Below are positions 28,348 to 37,900 of a DNA stretch of 64,000 bases, piece by piece (position 1 is the first letter of the stretch; every line of letters begins with the position of its first letter). A program made the position numbers and the translations under genes. Under the pieces are notes generated by a model that saw only the letters and a list, made by a program, of their open reading frames with translations, did no database searches and was not told where the DNA came from. The stretch comes from HdN1 sp964473645 (GTDB taxonomy: Bacteria > Pseudomonadota > Gammaproteobacteria > Pseudomonadales > Ketobacteraceae): positions 372,001 to 436,000 of the forward strand of contig CAYYPW010000001.1 of the NCBI GenBank assembly GCA_964473645.1, read 5' to 3'.

Positions 28348-28674
28348 ATGACGATCGTCAAACAGCTCATAGTAGGCGCCATCAAAATCTTTTTCGTATT
28401 TATGTTTTTCGGTGTACTGGTGTCGATGCTGACCACATGGATGCTGGCCAGCTTTGACTGGTTTGGCATTCAGTCGGGGCATCTCAGTCTGTCCCAGACC
28501 CTCTTCTTTACCAAAGTATTCCCCAATGTGATGGGCATCGCGGCGGGCATCATCGCGGCCTTCCTTCTTTACACCGCGAAAGGAAAAACCGTATTTACCC
28601 TCTATGGGGCATCGGCCTGTCTCTATGTCGGCCTTGCGTTTTATGATCTGCTAAGGAGGTTGCTGGCGGCATAA
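28348..28674 (+). CDS. Small integral membrane protein, family not recognised
   Basis: The 108-residue protein has three hydrophobic segments (IKIFFVFMFFGVLVSMLTTW, VMGIAAGIIAAFLLY, YGASACLYVGLAFYDLL). No family is recognised. The ATG at 28348 has AAAGGG nine bases upstream. An upstream in-frame start would place the hairpin at 28281-28326 across its initiation region. It follows the glycosyltransferase on the same strand, possibly in the same transcript. Confidence 0.65.
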   Translation: MTIVKQLIVGAIKIFFVFMFFGVLVSMLTTWMLASFDWFGIQSGHLSLSQTLFFTKVFPNVMGIAAGIIAAFLLYTAKGKTVFTLYGASACLYVGLAFYDLLRRLLAA

Positions 28675-28849
28675 CAAATCTCCTGCCAATTATTCACACC
28701 CGGTCAACCGCCTGTCTAAAAAGATATCACCCCCCTTGCAAACCTGACATAATCGAAGCGGCAATTGGTACGTCAGTGCCTTTTGTCAACCGGTCAGCTG
28801 CGCTGTATGACACGGAAGTAAAAATAAAAACAAAAACTTGGAGAAAACC

Positions 28850-31246
28850 GTGAATACAACAATAAGTATGTTCAGGGGTTTTCTGTTGATGGGGTTTCTC
28901 GCCCTGTTGGCAGGCTGTAAACAACCCGTTGAAATTATCTCTCCCGTCAAGGATGCCGTGTCCAACACAGCGCCTGAATTCCGCATCCGTTTTAACAAGG
29001 GTGTGCCTGCTTCTTTCACTGCGACGATCAACGGCACGGCCCTCAACCAGGCCAGCTTTACGGTGGAAGGCAATGATGTCTACACCCCGGTAACCTTGGC
29101 GCAGTTGCGTGCAGGCGACAACGAGTTCGCGGTCACCTCGCCCAATGAAGTGAAACGTACCTTCCACCTGGACCAGGTGGGGCCGGTCATTCATATCCTG
29201 AGTGGCGCGGGCACCAATCCTCGTCAAGTCACGGGTTATCTGTTTGATCGCGGCGGTGCCACGGCGCTGACCATCAACGGCACCAATTTCCCGTTGGGGG
29301 CTAACGGGGCGTTCAGCGGCGAGGTCGCTGATGCGAACCAGTTCAATTTTGTCGCCACTGACGTGTACGGTTACAGCACCAATGAATCGTTTGCCAAGCT
29401 GGGCCAAACCTTTAACCCGGCCCTGGCCGTGCGTATCAATCAGCAAGGTCTGCAAGACTCGCTGCCCAACGCCATTCTGCAGATTGTCGAATCGCTCGAT
29501 TTCAATTCGTTCATTACCAACCCGGTTTCGCAAAGCTGTGGTAATGCATTAATTGCAGACGCTTGTGCGGCCTTTAATATCAATGACATTGATCTCACCC
29601 CTGGCAGCTCCGTTGACATCGTCGCGCTTTCTGGCAACCGCCTGCGTGCAACGATTGGCCTGAGCCGCCTGGACCTGGACACCACAGCCACTACCTATGC
29701 CCGTTGCAAGAGTTTTCTCTGCGGTGGCAACGGCAACATCTTTGGCACGCTTAATTTCAGTGGCGTGACGACGGTACAAAACACCGATATCGCAGCGGAA
29801 TTCGTGGTCAATGTCAGCAATGGCAATGTCAGCGTACAAATCGTGAATGGTACGCTGGATGTTGATCTGCCCGCCAATGGCCTGCAAGTGGATATCGATT
29901 TCGGCGCCGTGGAAGACATTCCCTTTATCGGTGACCTGATGAACACCGTGATCAACGGCATCATCAATGGTCTGGTGGGCATTCTGTCCAGCATCATCGT
30001 AGATATCGCCGATGGTTTCCTGGCCGGCCCGATCAGCAGCCTGATCAACACCCTGATCTCCGACCTATTGCCTGACTCCATTGCGGTACCGATTGCTGAC
30101 ACCACCCTGAATCTGGGCTTCAGCCCACAAGGCTTTGCCACCTCCAGTGGCGGCTTTGATCTGGTGTTGGCCAACAACATCAGCATCGCTGCGGTGGACC
30201 CAGACGTACTGCCGCCGCTAGGCTCACTGTTTGCCACGGGCGCTGCACCAAACCCCTACCCGCGCACCACGCGAGATGGCACCAATGTCGATCTGACCGC
30301 CACCGTCTCGGCCAACCTGATCAATCAGGTACTGACCGAAGCTTACAAAGGCGGCCTGCTCAACATTCAGTTGGACGAAACCAACGGCCTCACGATCGGC
30401 GCCCTGTTGGGTATCCCCGACTTCCCAGTGGATCTCGAAGGTTTGACCGACTGGAACCTGCAGGTAGTCGGCGAGGTACCGCCCAAGGTGAAAGTGATTT
30501 CGCAAGCGAACGCGGCACAAGGTTTGATTGCGGTTGATCTGCTCGACATTACGCTCAAACTGAACCTGAATTTCGGCGATGGCATGCAGGAAGTGCTAAA
30601 CACCAAAGTCGATATCCAGTCGCCGTTTGATATCGGGATTACCCCGGATAACAAGCTAACCATTGGTATCGAAGCGGTGCCCACGGTGAATGTGCATACC
30701 TTTAGCTTCCGTCTGAATGGGCTTGTGCTGAACACCGGGACCAGCGATGCGGTGCGCAACCTGATTGCTACCATCGCGCCACAATTCCTGCCGAAAGCGC
30801 TGGAAGCGATTGGCGGTATTCCGGTGCCTGCAATTGCCGGTTTCTCGCTGCAATTGCGTGATATCTGGAACCCCAATGCGGCTAATAATGCATTCCTGAG
30901 CCTGGGCGGTAATCTGGTGTCAGCAGCGGCAGCCGCCAGCGCGGCAGCACCGGTAGTGTCAGCGTCGGTGGAAGAGAAAGCCTTCTTGTCGGCTGTGTTT
31001 GGCGATGTCAGTGTCGATGAGCAGCGTCGTGCAACGATCGATGTGAGTGGCGACAATCCGGGTACTGATCCGCTGGAATATCGCTATCGCGTCAACGGTG
31101 GTTACTGGACGGTGTGGAAGGTTCGCACGCAGATCCAGCTGGACTATCTGCCAGCAGGGGATAACGTAGTGGATGTATGTGCTCGCACTGATCTGTTGCA
31201 GGAAGACTGCACGCAGGTCACGGTGAGTGTGCCAGCCGCGCAATAA
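28850..31246 (+). CDS. Large lipoprotein of unrecognised family, possibly lipid-binding
   Basis: The 798-residue protein starts at GTG with GGAG six bases upstream. It has a lipoprotein signal peptide ending in the lipobox LLAGC (ALLAGCKQP), so it is probably anchored to the outer membrane. After it comes an Ig-like region (about 30-100). A long core then carries amphipathic and hydrophobic stretches, for example DIPFIGDLMNTVINGIINGL and ISSLINTLISDLLP near residues 360-410, ending with Ala-rich and beta-rich segments. The alternating hydrophobic pattern of a lipid-binding, BPI/TULIP-like fold comes to mind, but this is a guess. It is followed by a strong terminator. Confidence 0.6.
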   Translation: MNTTISMFRGFLLMGFLALLAGCKQPVEIISPVKDAVSNTAPEFRIRFNKGVPASFTATINGTALNQASFTVEGNDVYTPVTLAQLRAGDNEFAVTSPNEVKRTFHLDQVGPVIHILSGAGTNPRQVTGYLFDRGGATALTINGTNFPLGANGAFSGEVADANQFNFVATDVYGYSTNESFAKLGQTFNPALAVRINQQGLQDSLPNAILQIVESLDFNSFITNPVSQSCGNALIADACAAFNINDIDLTPGSSVDIVALSGNRLRATIGLSRLDLDTTATTYARCKSFLCGGNGNIFGTLNFSGVTTVQNTDIAAEFVVNVSNGNVSVQIVNGTLDVDLPANGLQVDIDFGAVEDIPFIGDLMNTVINGIINGLVGILSSIIVDIADGFLAGPISSLINTLISDLLPDSIAVPIADTTLNLGFSPQGFATSSGGFDLVLANNISIAAVDPDVLPPLGSLFATGAAPNPYPRTTRDGTNVDLTATVSANLINQVLTEAYKGGLLNIQLDETNGLTIGALLGIPDFPVDLEGLTDWNLQVVGEVPPKVKVISQANAAQGLIAVDLLDITLKLNLNFGDGMQEVLNTKVDIQSPFDIGITPDNKLTIGIEAVPTVNVHTFSFRLNGLVLNTGTSDAVRNLIATIAPQFLPKALEAIGGIPVPAIAGFSLQLRDIWNPNAANNAFLSLGGNLVSAAAAASAAAPVVSASVEEKAFLSAVFGDVSVDEQRRATIDVSGDNPGTDPLEYRYRVNGGYWTVWKVRTQIQLDYLPAGDNVVDVCARTDLLQEDCTQVTVSVPAAQ

Positions 31247-31266
31247 AGTAAACATGGAGTAAGAAG

Positions 31267-31300
31267 ACGCCCGCCATGGGAAACTGTGGTGGGCGTTTTT
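31267..31300 (+). terminator. Rho-independent terminator after the large lipoprotein gene
   Basis: The 10-base stem (ACGCCCGCCA/TGGTGGGCGT, one G.U-type mismatch) has a 10-base loop and is followed by TTTTTGTTTTT. Confidence 0.85.
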
Positions 31301-31480
31301 GTTTTTACCTAACGACATCAATGCATTGACTTACAACACCAGCATTCGTCGTCCGAATATCACAGATAAAACCTTTAATTTGACGAAAAATTCAGCCCTC
31401 ATTTAGCCATCTTTCCCAGTCGATGCTATGTTAAATAGTAATAAGAAGTAAAAGAATGAACGAAACAGGAGCGATGGATC

Positions 31481-32458
31481 ATGTCCCTGAGTATTCCTGC
31501 ACAATTCGCAAGACTATTCTTGCGTAGCTATGTACGTCCCTTTGTCCTTCATGGGCCGCACCATCCGGCTGTCATGCGCACGGGGGTGGCCTACAGTCTG
31601 GGGTTGATTCCCAAACCGTTTAATGTCACCACGCGTACGCTGTATGCGGGCGATATCCCCATTGTGGAAACCCGCCCTCGCTCGCCACGTAATGACGCCG
31701 TTATGTTCTATATTCATGGCGGGGGTTATGTCATGGGTAGCCCGCGCACGCATCAGGCGTTTATTTCCCGGCTAGCGAATGCGATGCAATGCATTGTTTG
31801 GTCGCCGGATTATCGTTTGGCACCGGAACATCCATTTCCGGCGGGGCTGGAAGATACGGCGATAGCGTGGCAGACGTTTGCCAGTACCTTTGCGGGTAAG
31901 CGCCTGTTTATTGGGGGAGAATCGGCTGGCGGCGGGCTGAGCATGGCGATTTGTTTGTTGGCAAAAGAACGTGGCTTTGCGATGCCAGACAAGATGTATT
32001 TACAGTCGCCCTGGCTGGATGTCAGCTTATCGGGGGAGAGCTATCACCATCTGGATCATGTCGATGCGCTAGTGAATGTTGAGGTGGCAGAAACCGCATT
32101 TGCGCGGGCGTATAGCGGACATTATTCGCGACATAATCCGTTGATTTCCCCTGTGTATGGCGATTTACATGGGTTGCCACCGATTTATGTGCAAGTGAGT
32201 GATGCTGAGATTTTTTATTCCGACAGTGTCACCTTGAATCAGAAAGCCATTGCAGCCGGGGTGGAAATCACCATGGAAATCGGGCATGGTTTGTGGCACG
32301 CGTGGCCGATGTTTGCCCCCATCATTCCGGAAGCCTCGGCGTCGATCAACAAGGCGGCGCAGTGGTTGGTGGCCGAGACAAAACCGGCGGTGACACCTGC
32401 GCCCGCTCAACATAAGCGTTATACAGCGCTGCATGCGGCCCACGCAATGTCGGAATGA
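31481..32458 (+). CDS. Alpha/beta hydrolase, HSL-type esterase
   Basis: The 325-residue carboxylesterase/lipase of the hormone-sensitive-lipase type has oxyanion motif HGGGYVMG and nucleophile GESAGGG. Asp in QVSDAEIFY and His in GLWHAWP complete the triad. No signal peptide is seen, so it is probably cytoplasmic and acts on short to medium acyl esters. AGGAG is placed before the ATG. It stands alone between a terminator and the lipase/foldase pair. Confidence 0.88.
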   Translation: MSLSIPAQFARLFLRSYVRPFVLHGPHHPAVMRTGVAYSLGLIPKPFNVTTRTLYAGDIPIVETRPRSPRNDAVMFYIHGGGYVMGSPRTHQAFISRLANAMQCIVWSPDYRLAPEHPFPAGLEDTAIAWQTFASTFAGKRLFIGGESAGGGLSMAICLLAKERGFAMPDKMYLQSPWLDVSLSGESYHHLDHVDALVNVEVAETAFARAYSGHYSRHNPLISPVYGDLHGLPPIYVQVSDAEIFYSDSVTLNQKAIAAGVEITMEIGHGLWHAWPMFAPIIPEASASINKAAQWLVAETKPAVTPAPAQHKRYTALHAAHAMSE

Positions 32459-32839
32459 AGGCATTTATAAACTCAATTTTAGTCTTGGGCTGGCGGGTTA
32501 AGGATAACAAGCCGGCCTACTATGACCCCAAATCCCCCCGCAATTCACACCTCAAATACGTCATGGGCAACATCTAACGGGTCATTTTGGGAAGTAAATT
32601 GCATAGTTCAGGTCACTACAGCCCCCTCCTCCTCACGAATAGATTGTCCCCGCTCGACTCTTTCAGCTTGCTGAGCGCATAAGCAATATGGTGCCGGCAG
32701 TAATAAAACAGGCGGCCATATATTCGAAGCATCTGAAACGTGAAAAAGCTTTGATGTGTAAGCTTTTATGTATTGTAGTCGAGCTTCTCCGTATCGCAGT
32801 TGGCGCTAAAAAAGTGCAATAAAACGAGAGGACGAAAGC
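32459..32839. other. Intergenic stretch upstream of the lipase gene
   Basis: About 380 bases without a supportable gene. It must hold the lipase promoter, but I see no convincing sigma-70 or sigma-54 pair. Confidence 0.5.
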
Positions 32840-33781
32840 ATGCAAATAGCCCGACCAGCGATATTGTTTTTAAACGTTATGAAACTTTTTCTGTTAACGA
32901 TTTTCAGCCCATTCTCCTTTGCAGCACCCGGTGATGAGGATTCCACCTACACGAAAACGCACTACCCCATCGTGCTGGTGCATGGCGGCGTATGGGGTTT
33001 CGATAGCATTCTTGGCGTGATCGATTACTGGTATCAAATTCCCTCAAACCTTGAACGATCTGGTGCAGATGTGTACGTAACGCAAGTCTCCAACATGAAT
33101 AACTCGGAGGTGCGGGGGGAGCAGTTGATTGAACAAATCGAAGAAATATTGGCGGTAACGGGCAAAGATAAAGTACATCTGATCGGTCATAGCCAGGGAG
33201 GCACTACCATACGCTACGTGGGCGCCGTCATTCCCGAAAAAATTGCCTCTTTGACCGCGGTTGGCGCCCCAACGCTCCCTGTGCAGGGCGTCGTACCCAA
33301 CAGCACACTGCTCAACAACCTGGTCAGCCCCTTTGCCAGCTTGTTTGGTGGCCTCATCGATGTGCTCTCAGGAGGCGGCCTACCGCAAAACTATGCAGGG
33401 TCTGCCGAAATTTTATCGCCTGACGGATTGAGAAAATTCAACGAGCAATACCCTAATGGGGTGCCTTCAACGGAGTGCGGCGAAGGCAACGCCTATGGTA
33501 ATGGGCAGTACTTATTTTCCTGGACCGGCGCAGCAGGATTCACCCATATCGCAGACCCTATCGATTATGGATTTGGACCCCTATCAGCGATTCTGCCAGG
33601 GCCCGATGACGGCATCGTCGTCAGTTGTAGCGCACATTTCGGAAAGGTGATTCGGGATGACTATTTCCTGAATCATGCTGACGAGGTGAACCAGCTCTTC
33701 GGTCTCGTCAGCCAGCGAACCGGTAGCCCCATATCACTCTACCGGCAGCATGCGAATCGTTTGAAGCTATTGGGGTTGTAA
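32840..33781 (+). CDS. Secreted triacylglycerol lipase (subfamily I.1/I.2 type)
   Basis: The 313-residue secreted lipase hydrolyses triglycerides outside the cell and needs the foldase encoded next door. An N-terminal signal peptide ends near FSFAAPGDE (cut after about residue 29). The oxyanion region is IVLVHGG at 45-50 and the nucleophile is Ser118 in GHSQGG. The later Asp (PDDGIVV) and His (FLNHADEVNQ) are the expected triad, and the last is also the Ca-site region. ATG has GAGAGG upstream; a downstream ATG at residue 14 is a second possible start. Twelve bases separate it from the foldase gene. Confidence 0.92.
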   Translation: MQIARPAILFLNVMKLFLLTIFSPFSFAAPGDEDSTYTKTHYPIVLVHGGVWGFDSILGVIDYWYQIPSNLERSGADVYVTQVSNMNNSEVRGEQLIEQIEEILAVTGKDKVHLIGHSQGGTTIRYVGAVIPEKIASLTAVGAPTLPVQGVVPNSTLLNNLVSPFASLFGGLIDVLSGGGLPQNYAGSAEILSPDGLRKFNEQYPNGVPSTECGEGNAYGNGQYLFSWTGAAGFTHIADPIDYGFGPLSAILPGPDDGIVVSCSAHFGKVIRDDYFLNHADEVNQLFGLVSQRTGSPISLYRQHANRLKLLGL

Positions 33782-33793
33782 GGGAGAATTGTC

Positions 33794-34795
33794 ATGCGCG
33801 GGTCTGTCAATGCGGTGAGTATACGCCTTATAACGCTATTTCTAGGGGTAGTGGTCAGTTTAATTTATGTGGGGTTTAAGGAGAGCCCCCTGCCGGTGGA
33901 AACCGCTGAATCAACGCTCGCTCCATCGACAGCAGTCTCGCATGTATCCAGTATTGCCGCCTCCCGGGCGGCAATACTGGCCCACTACGGTGAAGATACT
34001 ACAGTAGATGCTGCTCTCAGAACGGATGCAAAGGGCAACCTGATCGTGGATATTTCGATAAAAGATCTATTTGAATACTTTTGGGCTGATATGGGCCGAT
34101 ATTCACAGGATGAAATTATTGACCGCATACATCATCACATTCGAAGCACGCTCCCGTCGCCGGCCCAAGAGCAAGCGCTGGCCATTGTCGATAATTATTT
34201 GAAATACCGCCTCGCACTGGAGGAAATATCTGCGCCTGCGCTCGATGCGGGACTTGAAGCGGTTCATGACATGGAAACCACGCTGGAAAGCCGAAAAGCC
34301 ATGCGGAGGGAGTATCTTGGATTAGACATCGCTGACAAACTTTTTTTAGAAGAAGAACACTACGACGATTACACCTTGGCGCGTCTGAAGATCCAAGGTA
34401 ATACATTGCTCAACGATCAGGAAAAAGCATCTCAACTTTTTCAGCTTGAACAGAATACCGACCCCACGTTATTGCACTTTCAACACGAGCAAAAAAAGTG
34501 GACAGCCTTCAAGCACGAAATCGCTACCATCAGTGAAAAACAGGTATCAGACGATACTCTCTATAACGTCTATGAACGATACTATGGTCCCGACGCTGCT
34601 AATCGACTGCTAGAGTTGCAAAAACAGCGTCAACAATGGCAACAACGATATCAAGAGTACTCCCAATTGCGATTGCAATATGACAATAGCAATTTATCAC
34701 CAGACGATAAAAAAACCCAAATCGAGGCATTACGCCAATCCCTGTTCAACCCAAGAGAACAAATGCGCGTTGCCGTGTTGGATCGAATGTATTAA
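33794..34795 (+). CDS. Lipase-specific foldase (Lif/LipB type chaperone)
   Basis: The 333-residue membrane-anchored periplasmic chaperone folds the lipase before secretion. A single N-terminal transmembrane segment (RLITLFLGVVVSLIYVGF) is followed by a helical periplasmic domain rich in Gln, Lys and Glu. The length and order (lipase then foldase, 12 bases apart, GGGAGAA before ATG) are typical of the I.1/I.2 lipase operon. The foldase motif region (RxxFDY(F/C)LSA-like) is only weakly visible (IKDLFEYFWADMG), so the assignment rests on this, length, anchor and context. Confidence 0.87.
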   Translation: MRGSVNAVSIRLITLFLGVVVSLIYVGFKESPLPVETAESTLAPSTAVSHVSSIAASRAAILAHYGEDTTVDAALRTDAKGNLIVDISIKDLFEYFWADMGRYSQDEIIDRIHHHIRSTLPSPAQEQALAIVDNYLKYRLALEEISAPALDAGLEAVHDMETTLESRKAMRREYLGLDIADKLFLEEEHYDDYTLARLKIQGNTLLNDQEKASQLFQLEQNTDPTLLHFQHEQKKWTAFKHEIATISEKQVSDDTLYNVYERYYGPDAANRLLELQKQRQQWQQRYQEYSQLRLQYDNSNLSPDDKKTQIEALRQSLFNPREQMRVAVLDRMY

Positions 34796-34927
34796 CACAC
34801 GCTTCACACCTCACCGAGCTTACGACAAATCTCAGCCCTTTGGCCGATACCCACTCATGTCGATCTCCCCTAGCATGGGTTTCGCTACCTCTCTTTTCAG
34901 CGCCTAGGCGAACTCGCGGAGCTGCAC

Positions 34928-37900
34928 ATGAATAATAAAAACGGGCGAAACTGCCGCACATCCAACCGCTTACGCACCCTGAGCCTGGCTATGGCATTGA
35001 GCCTCGCCAGCGTGGCCCCCATGGCCGAAGCCGCCTTCAAGGTGGTGGGCTACTTCCCCACTTGGTCGGGGGATGTGAACACCTTGCCCTATCACCAAAT
35101 GACGCACGTCAATTACTCTTTCATCTTACCCACCGCGCAAGGCGGGCTGACCGCGCTTGACGACCCCAATCGCCTGCGCACCCTGGTGAGCAAGGCGCAT
35201 GCCACCAACGTGAAAGTCTCGATCGCCATCGGTGGCTGGAATAACGGCGATGATTCGGCGTTTCGTGCACTGGCCGCCAATGCCAGTACACGCAACACGT
35301 TTGTGCAGAATGTGTTGAATTTTATCGCGACTTATAATCTCGACGGTGTCGATATCGACTGGGAATACCCTGATGGCAATGAAGTTGCGGGCTTTCGCGC
35401 CTTGATGCAGCAATTAAGCACCGAGCTGCACGCGCGCGGCAAACTGTTGACGGCCGCAGTCACCACCAATGATTTCCCTGGCAGTGTGGACGCGACAGTG
35501 GCCAACGCGGTCGATTTTCTCAATATCATGGTGTATGACCTGAATTATCCGCACTCCACTTATGCTGCGGCGCAGACCGGCATTTCACACTGGGTGTACA
35601 ATGAAGGCCTGGCGAAAGATAAAGTCGTTTTGGGCGTGCCCTTTTATTCACGGCAAAACGGTTACCTTGCCTATAAAGATATTATTGCACGTTATGGCGC
35701 CTGGGCAGCGCAATCCGATACGGCCAACGCCGGGTTGGACTATAACGGCCAGCCTACCATACGGGCCAAATCCGAGCTTGCGTTAATGGAGGCGGGCGGG
35801 ATTATGTATTGGGAGGCGTCACAGGATACCACAGGCGACACCTCTCTGATGAAAACCATCTGGGAGGTCGTGGGTAACGCTACCAAAGGCGGCAATAACG
35901 GTGCACCTACGTCGCCTATCGCTATTCCCGGCACGCTCGAAGCCGAACACTACACCACCTTTAACGATACCACCGCGGGCAATACCGGCGGCGCCTACCG
36001 CAGCGATAACGTCGACATTGAGGCCAGCAGCCAGAACGGCTACAACATCGGCTGGATTGCTGCTGGTGAATGGCTCGAATACCGCATCAACGTACAGCAA
36101 AGCGGAAAATATAAAGTGGAATCGTTGGTCGCCTCACCAAGCGGTGGCGGTCAATTTACGCTGGCAGTCGACGGTCAGGACGCAGGGCGCGTAACGGTGG
36201 GCACGACCGGCGGCTGGCAAACCTGGCAATGGGTCAACAGCGAAATCAGCTTATCCGCAGGCGAGCATCGCCTACGCATAAAGATGGATACCACCGGTTT
36301 CAATCTCAACGCACTCAAATTTACTCGCATCAGCGACGGTACTACTCCGCCTCCTCCTGGCAATTATCCCGACTGGCAAGCAGGCAAGAATTATGCGGTA
36401 GGTGACATCGTGCGTTATAACGGCAAGCTGTATATTGTCGTGAATGCCAACCCAGGCTATGACCCGGTGATCAGTCACTGGTATTGGGACGAGTACACCC
36501 CCACCACGCCACCCCCTAGCACAGCAACCAGCGTCCTGCTGCAAGCCGAAGCCTACACGGGCCATTATGACACCACTGCAGGTAATACTGGTGGCCAGTT
36601 CCGCACCGATAACGTCGACATTGAGGCCACCACCGATACCGGCGGAGGTTATAACGTCGGCTGGATTGAAAACGGCGAATGGCTGGAATATTCAATTGAT
36701 CTTGCGCCGGGGAAATACACGCTGAGTGCGCGTGTTGCCTCCGCCAATGGCGGCGGCACCTATAACGTGATGATCGATGGCAAACAAGTGGTGGCACCCA
36801 CCACTGTCGAAAATACCAGTGGCTGGCAAACCTGGATCACCAAAAAATCTAGCGGATTTGATATCGCCGCTGGCAAACACACGCTGCGCGTCAATGTCGG
36901 TGGCGCGATGAACCTGAACTGGCTGCAGATCGCTCGCGATGATGGCACGGTGACGCCGCCCCCCCCGCCGCCGCCCACCGGCATGTTGCCAATGATTCGG
37001 CAGAATGGCGCTCGCTGGGTAGATAGCACCGGCAAACAAGTCGATTTGCGCGGTGTGAATCTGGGCAACTGGTTGCAACTGGAGTTCTGGATGATGAACG
37101 AACCCATGAGCACCAATGCCGGTCAAATCAATGATCAGTGCACCCTCGAAAACGAGTTGAGTCGTCGCTTTGGCTTCAACGAAAAAGAACGTTTGATGGA
37201 TGCGTTCCGTGACAGCTGGATGACTGATCGCGATTGGGACAATATCGCCAAACTCGGTTTCAACACCGTGCGGCTGCCGTTCTGGTACAACCTGATCGAG
37301 GATGAAAACAAGCCTTACACCTTGCGCGCCGATGCCTGGCAATATCTCGATAAAGCCATCAACGAAGCAGCCAAGCGCGGCATGTACACCATTCTGGATT
37401 TGCACGGTGCTGTGGGTAGCCAGGGTTGGGAGCATCACTCGGGTTGCGCCGGTCGCAATTGGTACTGGAACGGCGGTAACGGCCAAACTGCAGGGCATTA
37501 TCAGGATCGCACACGCTGGTTGTGGGATATGATCGCTCAACGCTATAAAAACAACAGTAACGTCGCCGGTTATGGGCTGTTGAACGAACCGTGGGGTACC
37601 ACGCCGGAGAATCTGGCCAATGTTGCCAGCAACCTCTATCACACGGTACGCCGGGCCGACCCGAATCATGTGATTATTCTACCGGGGCATAGCGCAGGTA
37701 TCGACGCCTATGGCGCACCAGCCAGTCGCGGCATGAATAATGATGTGGCGTTTGAAATGCATTTTTACCCCGGTTTCTGGGGCTGGCGTGAAGGGCAAGA
37801 CCCTACCACAGTGCACAGCGAATGGCTGCATTGCTCACCGCAGGGTACGGGCGAAGTATGCGCCTGGCGCGATAAGCTAAATGGCTTGAAAACACCGTTT

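Noticed and set aside
32800..32822. Sigma-54 type promoter before the lipase gene
   Set aside because: TTGGCGC is followed by a GC pair, but the GG-to-GC distance is about 12 bases and not the required 10.
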